Assembly: GCA_964360145.1 (NCBI GenBank)
Contig: CAYHWW010000006.1
Coordinates: forward strand, 1 to 52,814
DNA length: 52,814 bases
Direction of reading: 5' to 3'
Source: CAYHWW01 sp964360145
Lineage (GTDB): Bacteria; Bdellovibrionota; UBA1018; CAYHWW01
Shown here: positions 17,434-26,402 of the stretch, piece after piece
Layout: the number at the start of each line of letters is the position of its first letter
How positions within the stretch are numbered: the first letter of the stretch is position 1
Made by a program: the position numbers and the translations under genes
Notes under the pieces: generated by a model
What the model saw: the letters and a program-made list of their open reading frames with translations, nothing else
The model's database searches: none
Told to the model about the DNA's origin: nothing

Positions 17434-17793
17434 CTAATCCCACTCCAGAGCGCCCTTCTTCAGCACATAAACATAACCCACGAGCAGAATGAGAACGAAA
17501 AACAGCATCTCCAGCAGGATGAACTCGTTCACCGCCAGAAACTTCTTGTAGACCACTGCCCAGGGATAGAAAAATACCGCCTCCACATCAAAGAGAAGAA
17601 AAAGGATGGCGACAAGGTAGAACTTCACCGAAAATCTGCCGCGGGCATCGCCCAATGTTGGAACACCACACTCATAAACATTCATCTTCACGACATTGCG
17701 CTTTACAGGAACAAGATGGGAGATCAGCAAAGCAGCGCCCGCAATGAGCGCGCCCACTCCCATGAGTATGAGAACAGGTATGTACCCCTCCAT
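17434..17793 (-). CDS. nuoA: NADH-quinone oxidoreductase subunit A
   Basis: A small three-helix membrane subunit, 119 residues, first gene of the 14-subunit operon. The conserved YECGVPTLGDARGRFSVKFY loop and the acidic TM2 motif (LLFDVEAVFFYPW) are intact. A strong ribosome-binding site (GGGGAGG) precedes the ATG at 17793. The 55 nt between the nuoN2 stop and this start contain no obvious sigma-70 promoter, so readthrough from the upstream cluster is possible. Confidence 0.96.
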   Translation of the reverse strand: MEGYIPVLILMGVGALIAGAALLISHLVPVKRNVVKMNVYECGVPTLGDARGRFSVKFYLVAILFLLFDVEAVFFYPWAVVYKKFLAVNEFILLEMLFFVLILLVGYVYVLKKGALEWD

Positions 17794-17848
17794 GTGCCTC
17801 CCCTGAGAAATACGAGCTAACGCGTCGATTTAACGAGTGAATAAGAGG

Positions 17849-19336
17849 CTACCATAAAATCATGCGCAGGGAATTGGAAATAGAAAGGATGAGAGTATCC
17901 CAATAGACGCCGATCAATAGCGTCGGCAACGCCAAGACGGCGGTGGTGATATCCAAGACCATGGTGCTGCTGCTCGCGCTGCCGCGGGAATGCGCGCCAC
18001 TGGCGCCACGTGGAGCATCCTCCACCAGATGACGTAACAACCCCAAAAATGGGACACAACCCAACACCGTGTTGATGGCTACCACCACGGCAAAACCGTA
18101 CTGCTGCTGTTTAATGACTTCAGCGATGAGATACGTACGGCTTACAAATCCCGCGAAGGGCGGCAACCCCGCAAGGCTCAACAAAAAGGCGCTGAAAGCC
18201 ACGGCCATCGCGGGGCGACGCCAGATCAGGCCACGGACGGCATCGAGCCCCTCGCTTCCAGAGGAATCCATGCAGTGCATCAATACAAGATATGCCCCCA
18301 GGGTAGATACGATGTGGACTAATGCACCAAACATGGCCGTGCCCAGCCCCGACAGGCTCACCACGGCAATACTCAAGAGCAGATAAGACGCCTGCACCAC
18401 GGTAGAAAGGGCCATAAGACGCTTGAGATTATTCTGACGAAGCATCATGAGGTTGGAAAGAGTCATGGTGGTCGCCGCCGCCACCGCAAGAAAGCCAGGC
18501 CAATGAATTCCCGCGCTCACCACCCATTCTTCCGCGCCGGGTGCACGGACGCTGAAAATCTGCAGGCACGTTTTTACGCAGAGACCCAGCCCCGCAATGG
18601 CAGGAACCACGGAAAGAAGGGCCGCCACCGGGGTGGGAGCGCCGCCAAAGACTCCGGGGGTGGCTAGGTGAAAGGGGAAAATAGAAATCTTCGTGGCAAT
18701 GGCGATGTAAACTAGTGCAAATGAAATCCAGAAATAAGGCGATCCACTCGTGTCTGCCGCGACGACCTTTTGGATTTCAGGGATGCTCAAAGTATGGGCG
18801 TACGCATACAACAGGACCACCCCCAGCAGAAAGAGCAGCGTCGCCATGCTGCTGTAGGCAACGAGACGGATTGCCGCATCACCGGAACGGCGGGAGGCCG
18901 GGGCAAAGGCCACCATAAGGGCGCAAACCAGCGACACGCACTCTAGGGATGCAAATAGTGTCAGGAGATGGGACGCGGAAAGACTGATGCAGGCCGCGGA
19001 CGCCGCCACGCAGAGCATGGCCTGGAATTCCACCTGGTTCTCGTCCCGAATTTGACCAGACTCACTGCCCAGTACCGAAACGATCAATGCGCCGAGGATG
19101 AGCAGGCACTTGAAAAATTGGGCAAACGGATCAATCTGCAACGTGCCCGCCATAATCGATACGGGCTCATGATGCAAGAGCGCTGCCGCGGATGCCAATG
19201 CCAGCAAGAGCCCAACAAAAGTGGCATGTGCGGGCCCACGTCGACTCTCGCCTCGGACGAGCAAATTCACGAGGACCGTGCCGCCCGCGGCAGCCAGCAA
19301 AAGAATCTCCGGAGCGAGGAGGCTGGCTTCGCTCAT
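17849..19336 (-). CDS. NuoN-like antiporter subunit, second Nuo cluster (NuoN2)
   Basis: An antiporter-like membrane protein of 495 residues, homologous to NuoN but strongly diverged from the copy at 4668-6167. By alignment by eye, the TM5 Glu is kept (FASLECVSL) and the TM7 Lys is kept (ATKISIFPFHL). The TM8 Lys of TTGLKAAA is lost (LSVVPAIA), and the TM12 Lys of GFIGKY becomes Arg (GFVSRT). The last gene of the 11-gene cluster; its ATG overlaps the nuoM2 stop by 4 nt. The frame is full length, so it is not a simple pseudogene. Confidence 0.9.
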   Translation of the reverse strand: MSEASLLAPEILLLAAAGGTVLVNLLVRGESRRGPAHATFVGLLLALASAAALLHHEPVSIMAGTLQIDPFAQFFKCLLILGALIVSVLGSESGQIRDENQVEFQAMLCVAASAACISLSASHLLTLFASLECVSLVCALMVAFAPASRRSGDAAIRLVAYSSMATLLFLLGVVLLYAYAHTLSIPEIQKVVAADTSGSPYFWISFALVYIAIATKISIFPFHLATPGVFGGAPTPVAALLSVVPAIAGLGLCVKTCLQIFSVRAPGAEEWVVSAGIHWPGFLAVAAATTMTLSNLMMLRQNNLKRLMALSTVVQASYLLLSIAVVSLSGLGTAMFGALVHIVSTLGAYLVLMHCMDSSGSEGLDAVRGLIWRRPAMAVAFSAFLLSLAGLPPFAGFVSRTYLIAEVIKQQQYGFAVVVAINTVLGCVPFLGLLRHLVEDAPRGASGAHSRGSASSSTMVLDITTAVLALPTLLIGVYWDTLILSISNSLRMILW

Positions 19337-20847
19337 TTGAGAGCGCTCAGAATCTGACTCAACGTGGCCGCGGATAGATTCAAGAAGGGCGTCGGATAGA
19401 TGCCCGCGACCACGCAGACAACGGCAAGGGGGGTGAGAAATACTTTCTCACGCAGCGTGAGATCCACCATGCTCTCCGTGCTTGAACCAGGGGCCCCGAG
19501 GAACACGCGTCGATACATCCACAAAAAGTACCCGGCAGTGAGCAGCAAGCCACAAAGCGCAAGCACCGTAAGCACCCGTTTTTCAGGAAATGTTCCGAGG
19601 AACACCAGGGACTCCGGCGGAAAGCCCGCCAGTCCTGGGATACCCACCGCAGCAAAAACGCCGACGGTGAAAAAGCCGGACAGCACGGGAATGCGTACAA
19701 CCAGGCCGCCAAATGTTTTCCGTGGGTCATCAGAAACGATGTTGTAGTGACCGGTCCGCTCACCCAGAGCCCCCGTGAGGAAGACGAGAAGGCTTGCGTA
19801 AATGCCGTGGCAGATCATGTGTAAGAGGGCTCCGTGAAAGGATGTCTGCGTGAAAACACCCAAGCCGAGCAGGACGAAACCCATGTGGCTGATACACATG
19901 TAAGCCACGAGTTTGCGAATGTCTTTTTGGCCCAAGGCGCAGAGCGCGCCGTAAAGTATGTTTACGATGCCAAGCGTCGCGATGGAGGATGCCATCCACT
20001 GGGCTGCCCCGGGAAAGAGGGTGTAGTTCACCCGAAGCAGACCGTAGGCACCGGTTTTCAAAAACAGGGCAGCCAGCACCACCGCTATGGCCACGGGGGC
20101 CTCGGATTGAGCTTCGACATACCAACTATGCAGCGGAAAGGCGGGGATCCTCACCGCAAACCCCAAAAGCAGCATAATGAAAGCCGCCTCGGCGAAGGGG
20201 ACTTCGTGGCCAAGCAATGACACCGTTTTGCTCGATAGCGGAGACGCCATGGCGGCCAGCTCCACCATGCTGAAAGTGTGGGGCTCAGCCATATAATAGA
20301 TGGCGAGCAATGCGAGCAGCATGAATACGCCGCCGGCCAGCTGGAAAATGAAAAACTTGGTAGCAGCCTGCACGCGCTTCTCGTGGCCCCACACACCCAG
20401 CATAAAATACACGGGTAAAATGGATGCCTCCCAGAACGCGAAAAACAAGAAGAGGTCCTGGGCCATGAATGTCCCCAGTATTGTGGCCTCCAGAAGGAGG
20501 AATAGGGAGAAGAAGCCCTTTACCCCCTGCGTGACCTCCCAGCTCGAAATCACGCCCAGAAGGAAGATCAACGCCGTGAGCGGTATGAGATACACGCTCA
20601 CTCCGTCCACGCCGAGGAGATAGGCGATCTTCAGGGATTCAACCCAGGGATGGCTTTCAATGAACTGGATGCCTGGCGCTGAACGGTCAAAGCGCCACAT
20701 CATGAGGCATGCGAGGAAGAACGTAACCAGCGCCGTAAATAGAGCGGCATAGCGGTGGAGTTGACGTTCGCTTTTGGGAATGGCGAGGACAGCCAGCGCC
20801 CCAAGGAGAGGCGTCACCAGGATGTAAGAAAGAATGTTGTTCAGCAT
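19333..20847 (-). CDS. NuoM-like antiporter subunit, second Nuo cluster (NuoM2)
   Basis: A 504-residue NuoM homologue, the best conserved membrane subunit of the second cluster. The TM5 Glu (FAFWEASILPVYFMLG), TM8 Lys (LFLKTGAYGLLRV), His of CISHMGF and a Glu at the TM12 position (FPPESLVFL) are kept. The TM7 Lys of FAIKVPLFPLHTW becomes Arg (FAVRIPAFPLHSW), and the LPDAH that follows becomes VEAQS. It starts 4 nt after nuoL2. Confidence 0.92.
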   Translation of the reverse strand: MLNNILSYILVTPLLGALAVLAIPKSERQLHRYAALFTALVTFFLACLMMWRFDRSAPGIQFIESHPWVESLKIAYLLGVDGVSVYLIPLTALIFLLGVISSWEVTQGVKGFFSLFLLLEATILGTFMAQDLFLFFAFWEASILPVYFMLGVWGHEKRVQAATKFFIFQLAGGVFMLLALLAIYYMAEPHTFSMVELAAMASPLSSKTVSLLGHEVPFAEAAFIMLLLGFAVRIPAFPLHSWYVEAQSEAPVAIAVVLAALFLKTGAYGLLRVNYTLFPGAAQWMASSIATLGIVNILYGALCALGQKDIRKLVAYMCISHMGFVLLGLGVFTQTSFHGALLHMICHGIYASLLVFLTGALGERTGHYNIVSDDPRKTFGGLVVRIPVLSGFFTVGVFAAVGIPGLAGFPPESLVFLGTFPEKRVLTVLALCGLLLTAGYFLWMYRRVFLGAPGSSTESMVDLTLREKVFLTPLAVVCVVAGIYPTPFLNLSAATLSQILSALK

Positions 20848-20851
20848 TTCA

Positions 20852-22816
20852 TCATGCTCCCGTTTTTAGTACCGCGGCCAGCAGCGCCAGCGCGGTCACC
20901 ACCAACCCAAAAAGAATGTACTTATGCAAATGACCGCTCTGGAGCGTTTTCACGACATCGCCCAAGCTCATCACGGCCTTTCCAGCACCTTCGATGATTC
21001 CCCGATCCAATACGCGGTCATCCACTGTTTTGAATGCGGTCGCAATAACGCGGATAGGGCGAACAACACCGTGCTCATCCAGTGCCTCAAACGCCACGAT
21101 ATCCGCTCTCGCCGCGGAGCGCCCCAGCCAACCACCCACCCTACTGAAGGCTAGATCCCACACGAGAAACTCCATGAGGCGCTGCAAGTCCAGCTTCTTG
21201 ACCAAGCGAGCCCAGCTTTTCAGTAAGTCCTGCCCGCGCTTCACCTCTCGGAAGGCCCAAAGCAGGGAAAAAAGCGCGGAAAAAATCAAGACACAGAGAA
21301 GCAGTATACGAGCGATGAGCTCCGCTTCCCCACTCAGGATTTTAGTGGAGCCCGGGGCTACCACAATCCGCTCAAACCACGCGAGCCGGGGGTCCATGCT
21401 CGATTCCATGTCGCCAAAGATTCCGCTGAAGGGGCGCCCTCCCATGAATACCGACAAACAGGCCAGCGCCATAAGGCCCAGGGGCGCGCCGCCACGCCAT
21501 GCGGAGGCAGGATCTTTTTTGGTGCGGGGTGACGAGCCCGTGCTAAGCCACGGCCCCATTAATACGATGCGCCAACACGCCACCGCGGCAAGAAGGTCCG
21601 CAACAACCTTGATGGAGAGGACAAACCAGGATGTGGGGGCTCCCTCCCGAGCTAATACGGTAATGGATGCATATTCTTGAATTCGAGCATGACCCACCGC
21701 ACTCAAGGGCACGCCCATGAATGCAAGGGCGCCAACAAGCAAAAATGGTTTTCTCACCGGCTCGGGCACCAAGTCCGCCTCCAGGGCCGTAGCCATGACC
21801 ATCAGCGCCGTGGCGGATGCCATGGCACCAAAAAGCGCAGCCTGATACCCTCCCTGAAATGCAGCGATGAACGCGGTGCCGCTGGCGTAGGCGGACAGCC
21901 AGCCGCAAAGATTTCCCGCTCTCTGCTCACTCACGGCGTAAAAGGCCGCGAAGAGACAGGTCAGCGCGGGCAAAATCGCGAATAACGGAAGGGCGGGATC
22001 AGCGGTAAGATAACTGTAAAGCTTGAGGGGTAGCACGGGCGCCATGAGCACTTGGCCCGCCACCAAAAGCAGCGGGGCAAGACCACCCACCGTGCCGAGA
22101 TAACGCGGGAGACAGAGCACGGGCAGCTGCATCCCCATGGTCATGGCCCCGAGCGCGAAAAGAGCTGTCACTGACCATGTGGGAATCGTAGCCGTGATGG
22201 CAGCGCTAGATAGACTATCATAGGCCATGCTTCCAGCGTCGGGGCCCAGTCCGAGCATGCCCATCAATAGAAGCAACAGGCCACAGAACACCAGACCGAA
22301 ATATCGGAATGCGGCCCCCCCTGTAGCTACGCCTTGGTTTTCATCGCGCTCTAATGCAATACCCAAGAACAGAGCGAAGACATTGATGGCGGCGCCAGAG
22401 AAGTAGGTAATGAAATTCCCTGATAACACACAAAGTAAGGTGCCCACCGCCAACAAGCAGCGAGCAATGGCCTGGCCCTGACGGAATGGCCTGGGAGCAA
22501 CGAGGCCCTTGTAATCATATATGAGAAAAAAGGCCCCCAAAGCCAACCACAGGAGGCACTCCCATGCTTTGGCCTGAAGCATGACAGAAAAAACACTGGC
22601 ACCACCGAGAGTGAACCATCCACTGTTTACCCATTCAATGACGCCGCCGCCATCGGTCGCATGAGCCAGGGCAACGCCACCGCAAATCACGGACACCAAT
22701 GAGGCCATCATTAGCGCTGAACGAATCCACACCGCTGGCAATCGACCACCGAATAAAACCACGGCAAATGCCAGCACCTGGGCGCCGCCGGCGATGAGGA
22801 TGACGTTCTGATTCAC
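20852..22816 (-). CDS. Degenerate NuoL-like subunit, second Nuo cluster (NuoL2)
   Basis: A 654-residue multi-helix membrane protein in the NuoL position. The C-terminal third still looks like the NuoL lateral helix and final helix (DRGIIEGAGKAV...LQSGHLHKYILFGLVV). The central channel signatures are gone. GWEGVGLCSYL is replaced by SGAAINVFALF, GKSAQIPLYVWLP by TMGMQLPVLCLP (Lys to Met), SALIHAATMV by APLLLVAGQV (His lost), and FWSKDEIL has no counterpart. The start is GTG at 22816 in a GTGA overlap with nuoK2. Identity rests on position, length and the C-terminus. It probably does not conduct protons as NuoL does (inference). Confidence 0.8.
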   Translation of the reverse strand: MNQNVILIAGGAQVLAFAVVLFGGRLPAVWIRSALMMASLVSVICGGVALAHATDGGGVIEWVNSGWFTLGGASVFSVMLQAKAWECLLWLALGAFFLIYDYKGLVAPRPFRQGQAIARCLLAVGTLLCVLSGNFITYFSGAAINVFALFLGIALERDENQGVATGGAAFRYFGLVFCGLLLLLMGMLGLGPDAGSMAYDSLSSAAITATIPTWSVTALFALGAMTMGMQLPVLCLPRYLGTVGGLAPLLLVAGQVLMAPVLPLKLYSYLTADPALPLFAILPALTCLFAAFYAVSEQRAGNLCGWLSAYASGTAFIAAFQGGYQAALFGAMASATALMVMATALEADLVPEPVRKPFLLVGALAFMGVPLSAVGHARIQEYASITVLAREGAPTSWFVLSIKVVADLLAAVACWRIVLMGPWLSTGSSPRTKKDPASAWRGGAPLGLMALACLSVFMGGRPFSGIFGDMESSMDPRLAWFERIVVAPGSTKILSGEAELIARILLLCVLIFSALFSLLWAFREVKRGQDLLKSWARLVKKLDLQRLMEFLVWDLAFSRVGGWLGRSAARADIVAFEALDEHGVVRPIRVIATAFKTVDDRVLDRGIIEGAGKAVMSLGDVVKTLQSGHLHKYILFGLVVTALALLAAVLKTGA

Positions 22817-23106
22817 AAGTCCTCCTGCGTAATGTCTATCGGCGCTCCCAGAACGTGGCGGCGGTGCAAAACGGCGACCGCACTAACCGTGGCCGCCAGC
22901 TGAAATACCAGGATCATCACAGCAAGCAAAATACCATCGGCCGGCTGGGCTGTCGCCTGTGCCACGGCAGCCAAGGCAAGGACCAGCCCAAATCCAGCCA
23001 CCATGCCACCCATGGCGATGCCAATGAAGTTTCGTCTATAGAGCATTGTGCCAAGCCCAATGCCGAAAAGCGCGCAGGCTAATGCTACACACACCTGCGC
23101 CATCAT
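22813..23106 (-). CDS. NuoK-like subunit lacking both glutamates (NuoK2)
   Basis: A three-helix protein of 97 residues. The start chosen is the ATG at 23106, in a 4-nt overlap with the nuoJ2 stop and preceded by GGGAGGTCC; a longer frame upstream lacks support. The loop YRRNFIGIAM aligns with LRRNILVILM of NuoK. The two family glutamates are missing: MSLELMLN becomes MGGMVAGF, and AAAEAAVG becomes FQLAATVS. In known complex I their loss abolishes or strongly reduces coupled activity. Confidence 0.85.
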   Translation of the reverse strand: MMAQVCVALACALFGIGLGTMLYRRNFIGIAMGGMVAGFGLVLALAAVAQATAQPADGILLAVMILVFQLAATVSAVAVLHRRHVLGAPIDITQEDL

Positions 23107-23627
23107 CGCCGGACCTCCCGCACAAGGATGCCAACGCCCATCATGATGCCCAAGCATGCGGACGACATGAGGATGAAGCTCACGGCATGATCACCCATCA
23201 TCACGGAACCCATGCTCATCGCCGTGGCGCCAGGGGTCGCTGAGCCCAGCGTGACTCCACCGCCCAACAAAAGCGCTGCCGCCAGAGCGCCCCCACTCAG
23301 GCCCGCAATAAGACCAAAGATGCGCGCCACAACCATGCGTGCCGACGGCGGCGTCTCTAAGTGCTCTTCTTGAATATTGCCAATGATGGAGCTGGAGTAG
23401 AGCAAAAGCGCCCCCACGCCCGCCACCGCCACAAAAAGACTCAAAAAACCGAGATATTCCTGACCCAAAGCAACCAAGACGCCCGACACGCTGCCCATGC
23501 ACACGAAGAGCGCGATGATGGCGCGGATCGCAACCCTGCCGAAACACACATAAAGCGCGGAGCCCAGTGCCGTGGCGGAGCAAACCGCGATGGTCATCGC
23601 ATCTAATGGGGGGATGTCCATTCTCAT
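23103..23627 (-). CDS. NuoJ-like subunit, second Nuo cluster (NuoJ2)
   Basis: A five-helix membrane protein of 174 residues. The start chosen is the ATG at 23627, which overlaps the nuoI2 stop by 4 nt and follows GGGAG; an open frame continues upstream inside nuoI2 but is a shadow. The TM3 segment aligns with NuoJ, but the conserved Tyr-Ala-Gly-Ala stretch is altered (VYAGAVMVL becomes AVAGVGALL). The Tyr at the pi-bulge is therefore replaced by Val. The assignment leans on order and helix layout. Confidence 0.8.
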   Translation of the reverse strand: MRMDIPPLDAMTIAVCSATALGSALYVCFGRVAIRAIIALFVCMGSVSGVLVALGQEYLGFLSLFVAVAGVGALLLYSSSIIGNIQEEHLETPPSARMVVARIFGLIAGLSGGALAAALLLGGGVTLGSATPGATAMSMGSVMMGDHAVSFILMSSACLGIMMGVGILVREVRR

Positions 23628-24205
23628 TCTTTTTTCTCCCTCATGAGACGGCGCAACTCGGTGCCGACGGGGGACTGCATGAGTTCCACGCGCTCCTCTT
23701 CTAGAGCCTCTTTGGTTGTTTGCTCCTGGCTCCAGCGCTCTTTCATGGCGGGCGTGGCCCAACCACGACCATAACTGGTAATCATGTCCTCAAGCCTGTG
23801 CACCGCGCCCTCGTACTCCCTCGTATGCGTCAGACTACCCGTGGGACATGCATCCGCGCAAAGACCGCAAAACATGCAGCGTGCGTGATCTATGTCAAAG
23901 ACCGCAACCCAGCTCTTGCCTTTTTCTGGGCCTGGCTCCGCCTCGATGCGGATGCAGTCTACGGGGCATATTTGCGAACAAACCCTACACCCACCACATT
24001 TCTCGATGTCGTTCCTCAGGAGGCCGCGATAACGCGTGGGGAGATCCTCGGGCATGCGTGCGCTCACGCGATCAGGGTATTCCTCGGTGACGACCTTATT
24101 TTGTTCTGACCAACCCAGCATGTAGGGCAACGTGACGCGCAGGCTGCTGCCCATGCTCTTGAGGCCGCTGATGATCTCGTGCATGAAGCCAGTTTTGGTT
24201 TTCAT
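23624..24205 (-). CDS. NuoI-like ferredoxin subunit, second Nuo cluster (NuoI2)
   Basis: A peripheral 2x[4Fe-4S] subunit of 193 residues from the ATG at 24205, which overlaps the nuoH2 stop by 4 nt. Both cluster motifs are intact: CGGCRVCSQICPVDC and CMFCGLCADACPTGS. A C-terminal extension rich in Glu, Lys and Arg (about the last 45 residues) is absent from the short NuoI of the other cluster and could bind a partner. With no NuoEFG in this cluster, NuoI2 is a likely electron entry point, for example from ferredoxin (inference). Confidence 0.92.
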   Translation of the reverse strand: MKTKTGFMHEIISGLKSMGSSLRVTLPYMLGWSEQNKVVTEEYPDRVSARMPEDLPTRYRGLLRNDIEKCGGCRVCSQICPVDCIRIEAEPGPEKGKSWVAVFDIDHARCMFCGLCADACPTGSLTHTREYEGAVHRLEDMITSYGRGWATPAMKERWSQEQTTKEALEEERVELMQSPVGTELRRLMREKKE

Positions 24206-25284
24206 GGAATTCCCAGAAAGCCTTTCCCGCCGGTGACCGTCATCCAAACAGCGGAAAGAGCCACGGACAGTACCCCCATGGGCACCAAGATTTTCCACGC
24301 ATGGTAAATGATCTGATCCCCACGCAGTCGCACCATGGACCAGCGAAACCACGCCCCGACGACAGCTAAGGATCCGATTTTAGACACGAAAACTAAATAC
24401 TGTATCAAGTTGCTGGCCCGACCGAAGGTCTCGGCAGGAAGCTGAACATTCCAACCACCGAGGAATAACGTGGCCAAGAGGGCGCAGGACACTACGGTTT
24501 GGCAATGTCGCAATGCCCGCAGACACGCCAGACGAAACCCGCTGTATTCAGCCGATATTCCCCCACTTATTTCGCTACCTGCGAGAGGCGTGTCAAAGGG
24601 CTGGGAGAGATTCCAAAGCGCCAGGCTCGAGGCCATGACGAAAAATGCAAGGATCGTGGGCGGGTGGTTGAACACAAGCCAACGCCAGGGGGCGCCCCCC
24701 TGGGCCGCAATGATCTTACTGAAGCTTGCGCCCCCAGCAATGACAACAACACTCAAGAGCGCCAACAATGCAGGCACGGCAAAGGACGCAAGAACAAGAA
24801 TGGAGCGATATGCGCCAATGATTGCCCAATGACTTCCAGAGGAGTGCCCCGCGAGAAAAAGGACCAACTGCACAAGAAGGAGCATGAGCACGGAATAAAG
24901 GGACCCCCACTCGAGGTCCGACAGCGCCCAAGATTGAGCGAAGGGGATGGGCCCCGATGCGGCGAAAACCAACGCCAAGGCAAGAAATGGCCCCATCTTG
25001 AAGAAAAAGCGGGCGTAGTCGCTAGGAACGACATCCTGTTTCGCGATGGCCTTTAGAGTATCCGCCAAAGACTGAAGAATGCCCACGGGGCCGACACGAT
25101 TGGGGCCAATGCGCATCTGCACGTCCGCCCCAAGCTTGCGATCCAGATAGGCTGACGCCAAGGCCAAGGGAAAAACGAGCAGCGCCGAGTGCACCACCAC
25201 GGCAATGGCCATAATAAGTACGGGCGATGTCTCGCCGGAAGTGAAGCTCGCGATGAACTGGGCCAGGGGGCTGCTTTCAATCAC
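24202..25284 (-). CDS. NuoH-like subunit, second Nuo cluster (NuoH2)
   Basis: A 360-residue, eight-helix homologue of NuoH. The first matrix-side loop is kept (MRIGPNRVGPVGILQSLAD). The TM5 Glu is lost (SYELPLG becomes SFAVPAL). The acidic loop is stripped: ETNRLPFDLPEGESE becomes LWNLSQPFDTPLAGSE, losing three Glu while keeping PFD, SE and the EYSG that follows. A later Glu (MAEYMN) becomes Arg. GTG start at 25284 in a GTGA overlap with nuoD2. Confidence 0.9.
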   Translation of the reverse strand: MIESSPLAQFIASFTSGETSPVLIMAIAVVVHSALLVFPLALASAYLDRKLGADVQMRIGPNRVGPVGILQSLADTLKAIAKQDVVPSDYARFFFKMGPFLALALVFAASGPIPFAQSWALSDLEWGSLYSVLMLLLVQLVLFLAGHSSGSHWAIIGAYRSILVLASFAVPALLALLSVVVIAGGASFSKIIAAQGGAPWRWLVFNHPPTILAFFVMASSLALWNLSQPFDTPLAGSEISGGISAEYSGFRLACLRALRHCQTVVSCALLATLFLGGWNVQLPAETFGRASNLIQYLVFVSKIGSLAVVGAWFRWSMVRLRGDQIIYHAWKILVPMGVLSVALSAVWMTVTGGKGFLGIP

Positions 25285-26402
25285 CGGTCTACCTCCGACA
25301 CCATGATGTCCAGCGAGCTCACAATGGTGGGAACGTCACTGAGTTGAGCTCCCCTTAAGAGGCGCGGCAGCAATGTCACTGCCTGCAGGGATGGAGACAC
25401 GATTTTGAGACGCTCGGGGCTGGTGCCGCCAGATGACACGACGTAGACGCCGAAAATGCCCCTGGCCCCTTCGATCTCGGCATAGGATTCACCCGCGGGA
25501 GGACGAAAGTCCAAAGGCAACGCCTCGCGATAAGATCCGCCTGGCACCATTTCCAGGGCCTCGCGAATAATATCGATGGAGTCCTGAATTTCCGCTAAAC
25601 GGGTCACGAAACGAGAGTAGCTGTCGCCGCCCTGGGGGACGGTAGCCCCGGCGCGCCCCAAACAGTCCCTATATCCTTCATAGCCACAGTAGGGCCGACT
25701 CCCCCGCAGGTCCAAATTCTCGCCGGTGGCCCTCATATTTGGCCCCGATAGCCCCACGGCCCACGCTTGTTCAGTGGTGATGGTGCCCACGCCGACGAGC
25801 CTCCCGCTGAATATTTTGTTCCCCAGGAGCAAGCACCGATACTCCTCCAGCTTTGGCTCAAGATAGGAGAGGGCTTCCGTGGTCTTTTCGATGAAGCCTT
25901 CGGAGAGATCAAAGGCCACGCCGCCGACGCGTATGTAATTGTATGTGAGGCGCGATCCGCACAACATTTCGAATAAGTTATTGATCTTCTCCCGATCCCG
26001 CAAAAGATACAGTCCCGCAGTGGAAGCCCCCAGTTTGGTTGCCATCGTGGAGCACGCATACAAATGGCTTCCGATGCGATTGATCTCTCCGGTAATGAGT
26101 CGGATCCTTTGAGCTCGAGCTGGGGCCTCTATGCCAGCCAACCGCTCTACGCTAAGCGCATAGGCCAATTCACAGTGGATGGGTGCCAAGTAATCCACTC
26201 GATCCATGAATGCGGTGAGCCCGCCCCACTGAATTCGCTCCGCGGACTTCTCGATTCCACGATGGAGATATCCCATGTCCGGGATGGCACTGGTCACCGT
26301 CTCGCCATGACTTGAGATTTTCAGCCGCAACGGCCCAATGGCCGCCCCGTTGTGCGGACCGCTGTTGAGTTGAAACTCCTGGGCCGTGGAAGCGGGGATC
26401 AT
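25281..26402 (-). CDS. NuoD-like subunit lacking quinone-site histidines (NuoD2)
   Basis: A 373-residue homologue of NuoD, recognisable through YLHRGIEK, FEMLCGSRLTYNYIRVGG and the C-terminal VSEVDR. The quinone-site loop GPSHPATHGTLR reads GPHNGAAIGPLR, so both His are replaced (Asn or Gly, and Ile, depending on alignment). The quinone-site Tyr is kept (MDRVDYLAP). Family knowledge links the second His and the Tyr to quinone binding and protonation. ATG at 26402 overlaps nuoC2 by 4 nt. Confidence 0.92.
   Translation of the reverse strand: MIPASTAQEFQLNSGPHNGAAIGPLRLKISSHGETVTSAIPDMGYLHRGIEKSAERIQWGGLTAFMDRVDYLAPIHCELAYALSVERLAGIEAPARAQRIRLITGEINRIGSHLYACSTMATKLGASTAGLYLLRDREKINNLFEMLCGSRLTYNYIRVGGVAFDLSEGFIEKTTEALSYLEPKLEEYRCLLLGNKIFSGRLVGVGTITTEQAWAVGLSGPNMRATGENLDLRGSRPYCGYEGYRDCLGRAGATVPQGGDSYSRFVTRLAEIQDSIDIIREALEMVPGGSYREALPLDFRPPAGESYAEIEGARGIFGVYVVSSGGTSPERLKIVSPSLQAVTLLPRLLRGAQLSDVPTIVSSLDIMVSEVDR

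Noticed and set aside
23103..23762. Longer NuoJ2 frame starting at 23762
   Set aside because: The first 45 codons overlap nuoI2 in another frame; the ATGA overlap at 23627 with a ribosome-binding site is the expected start.
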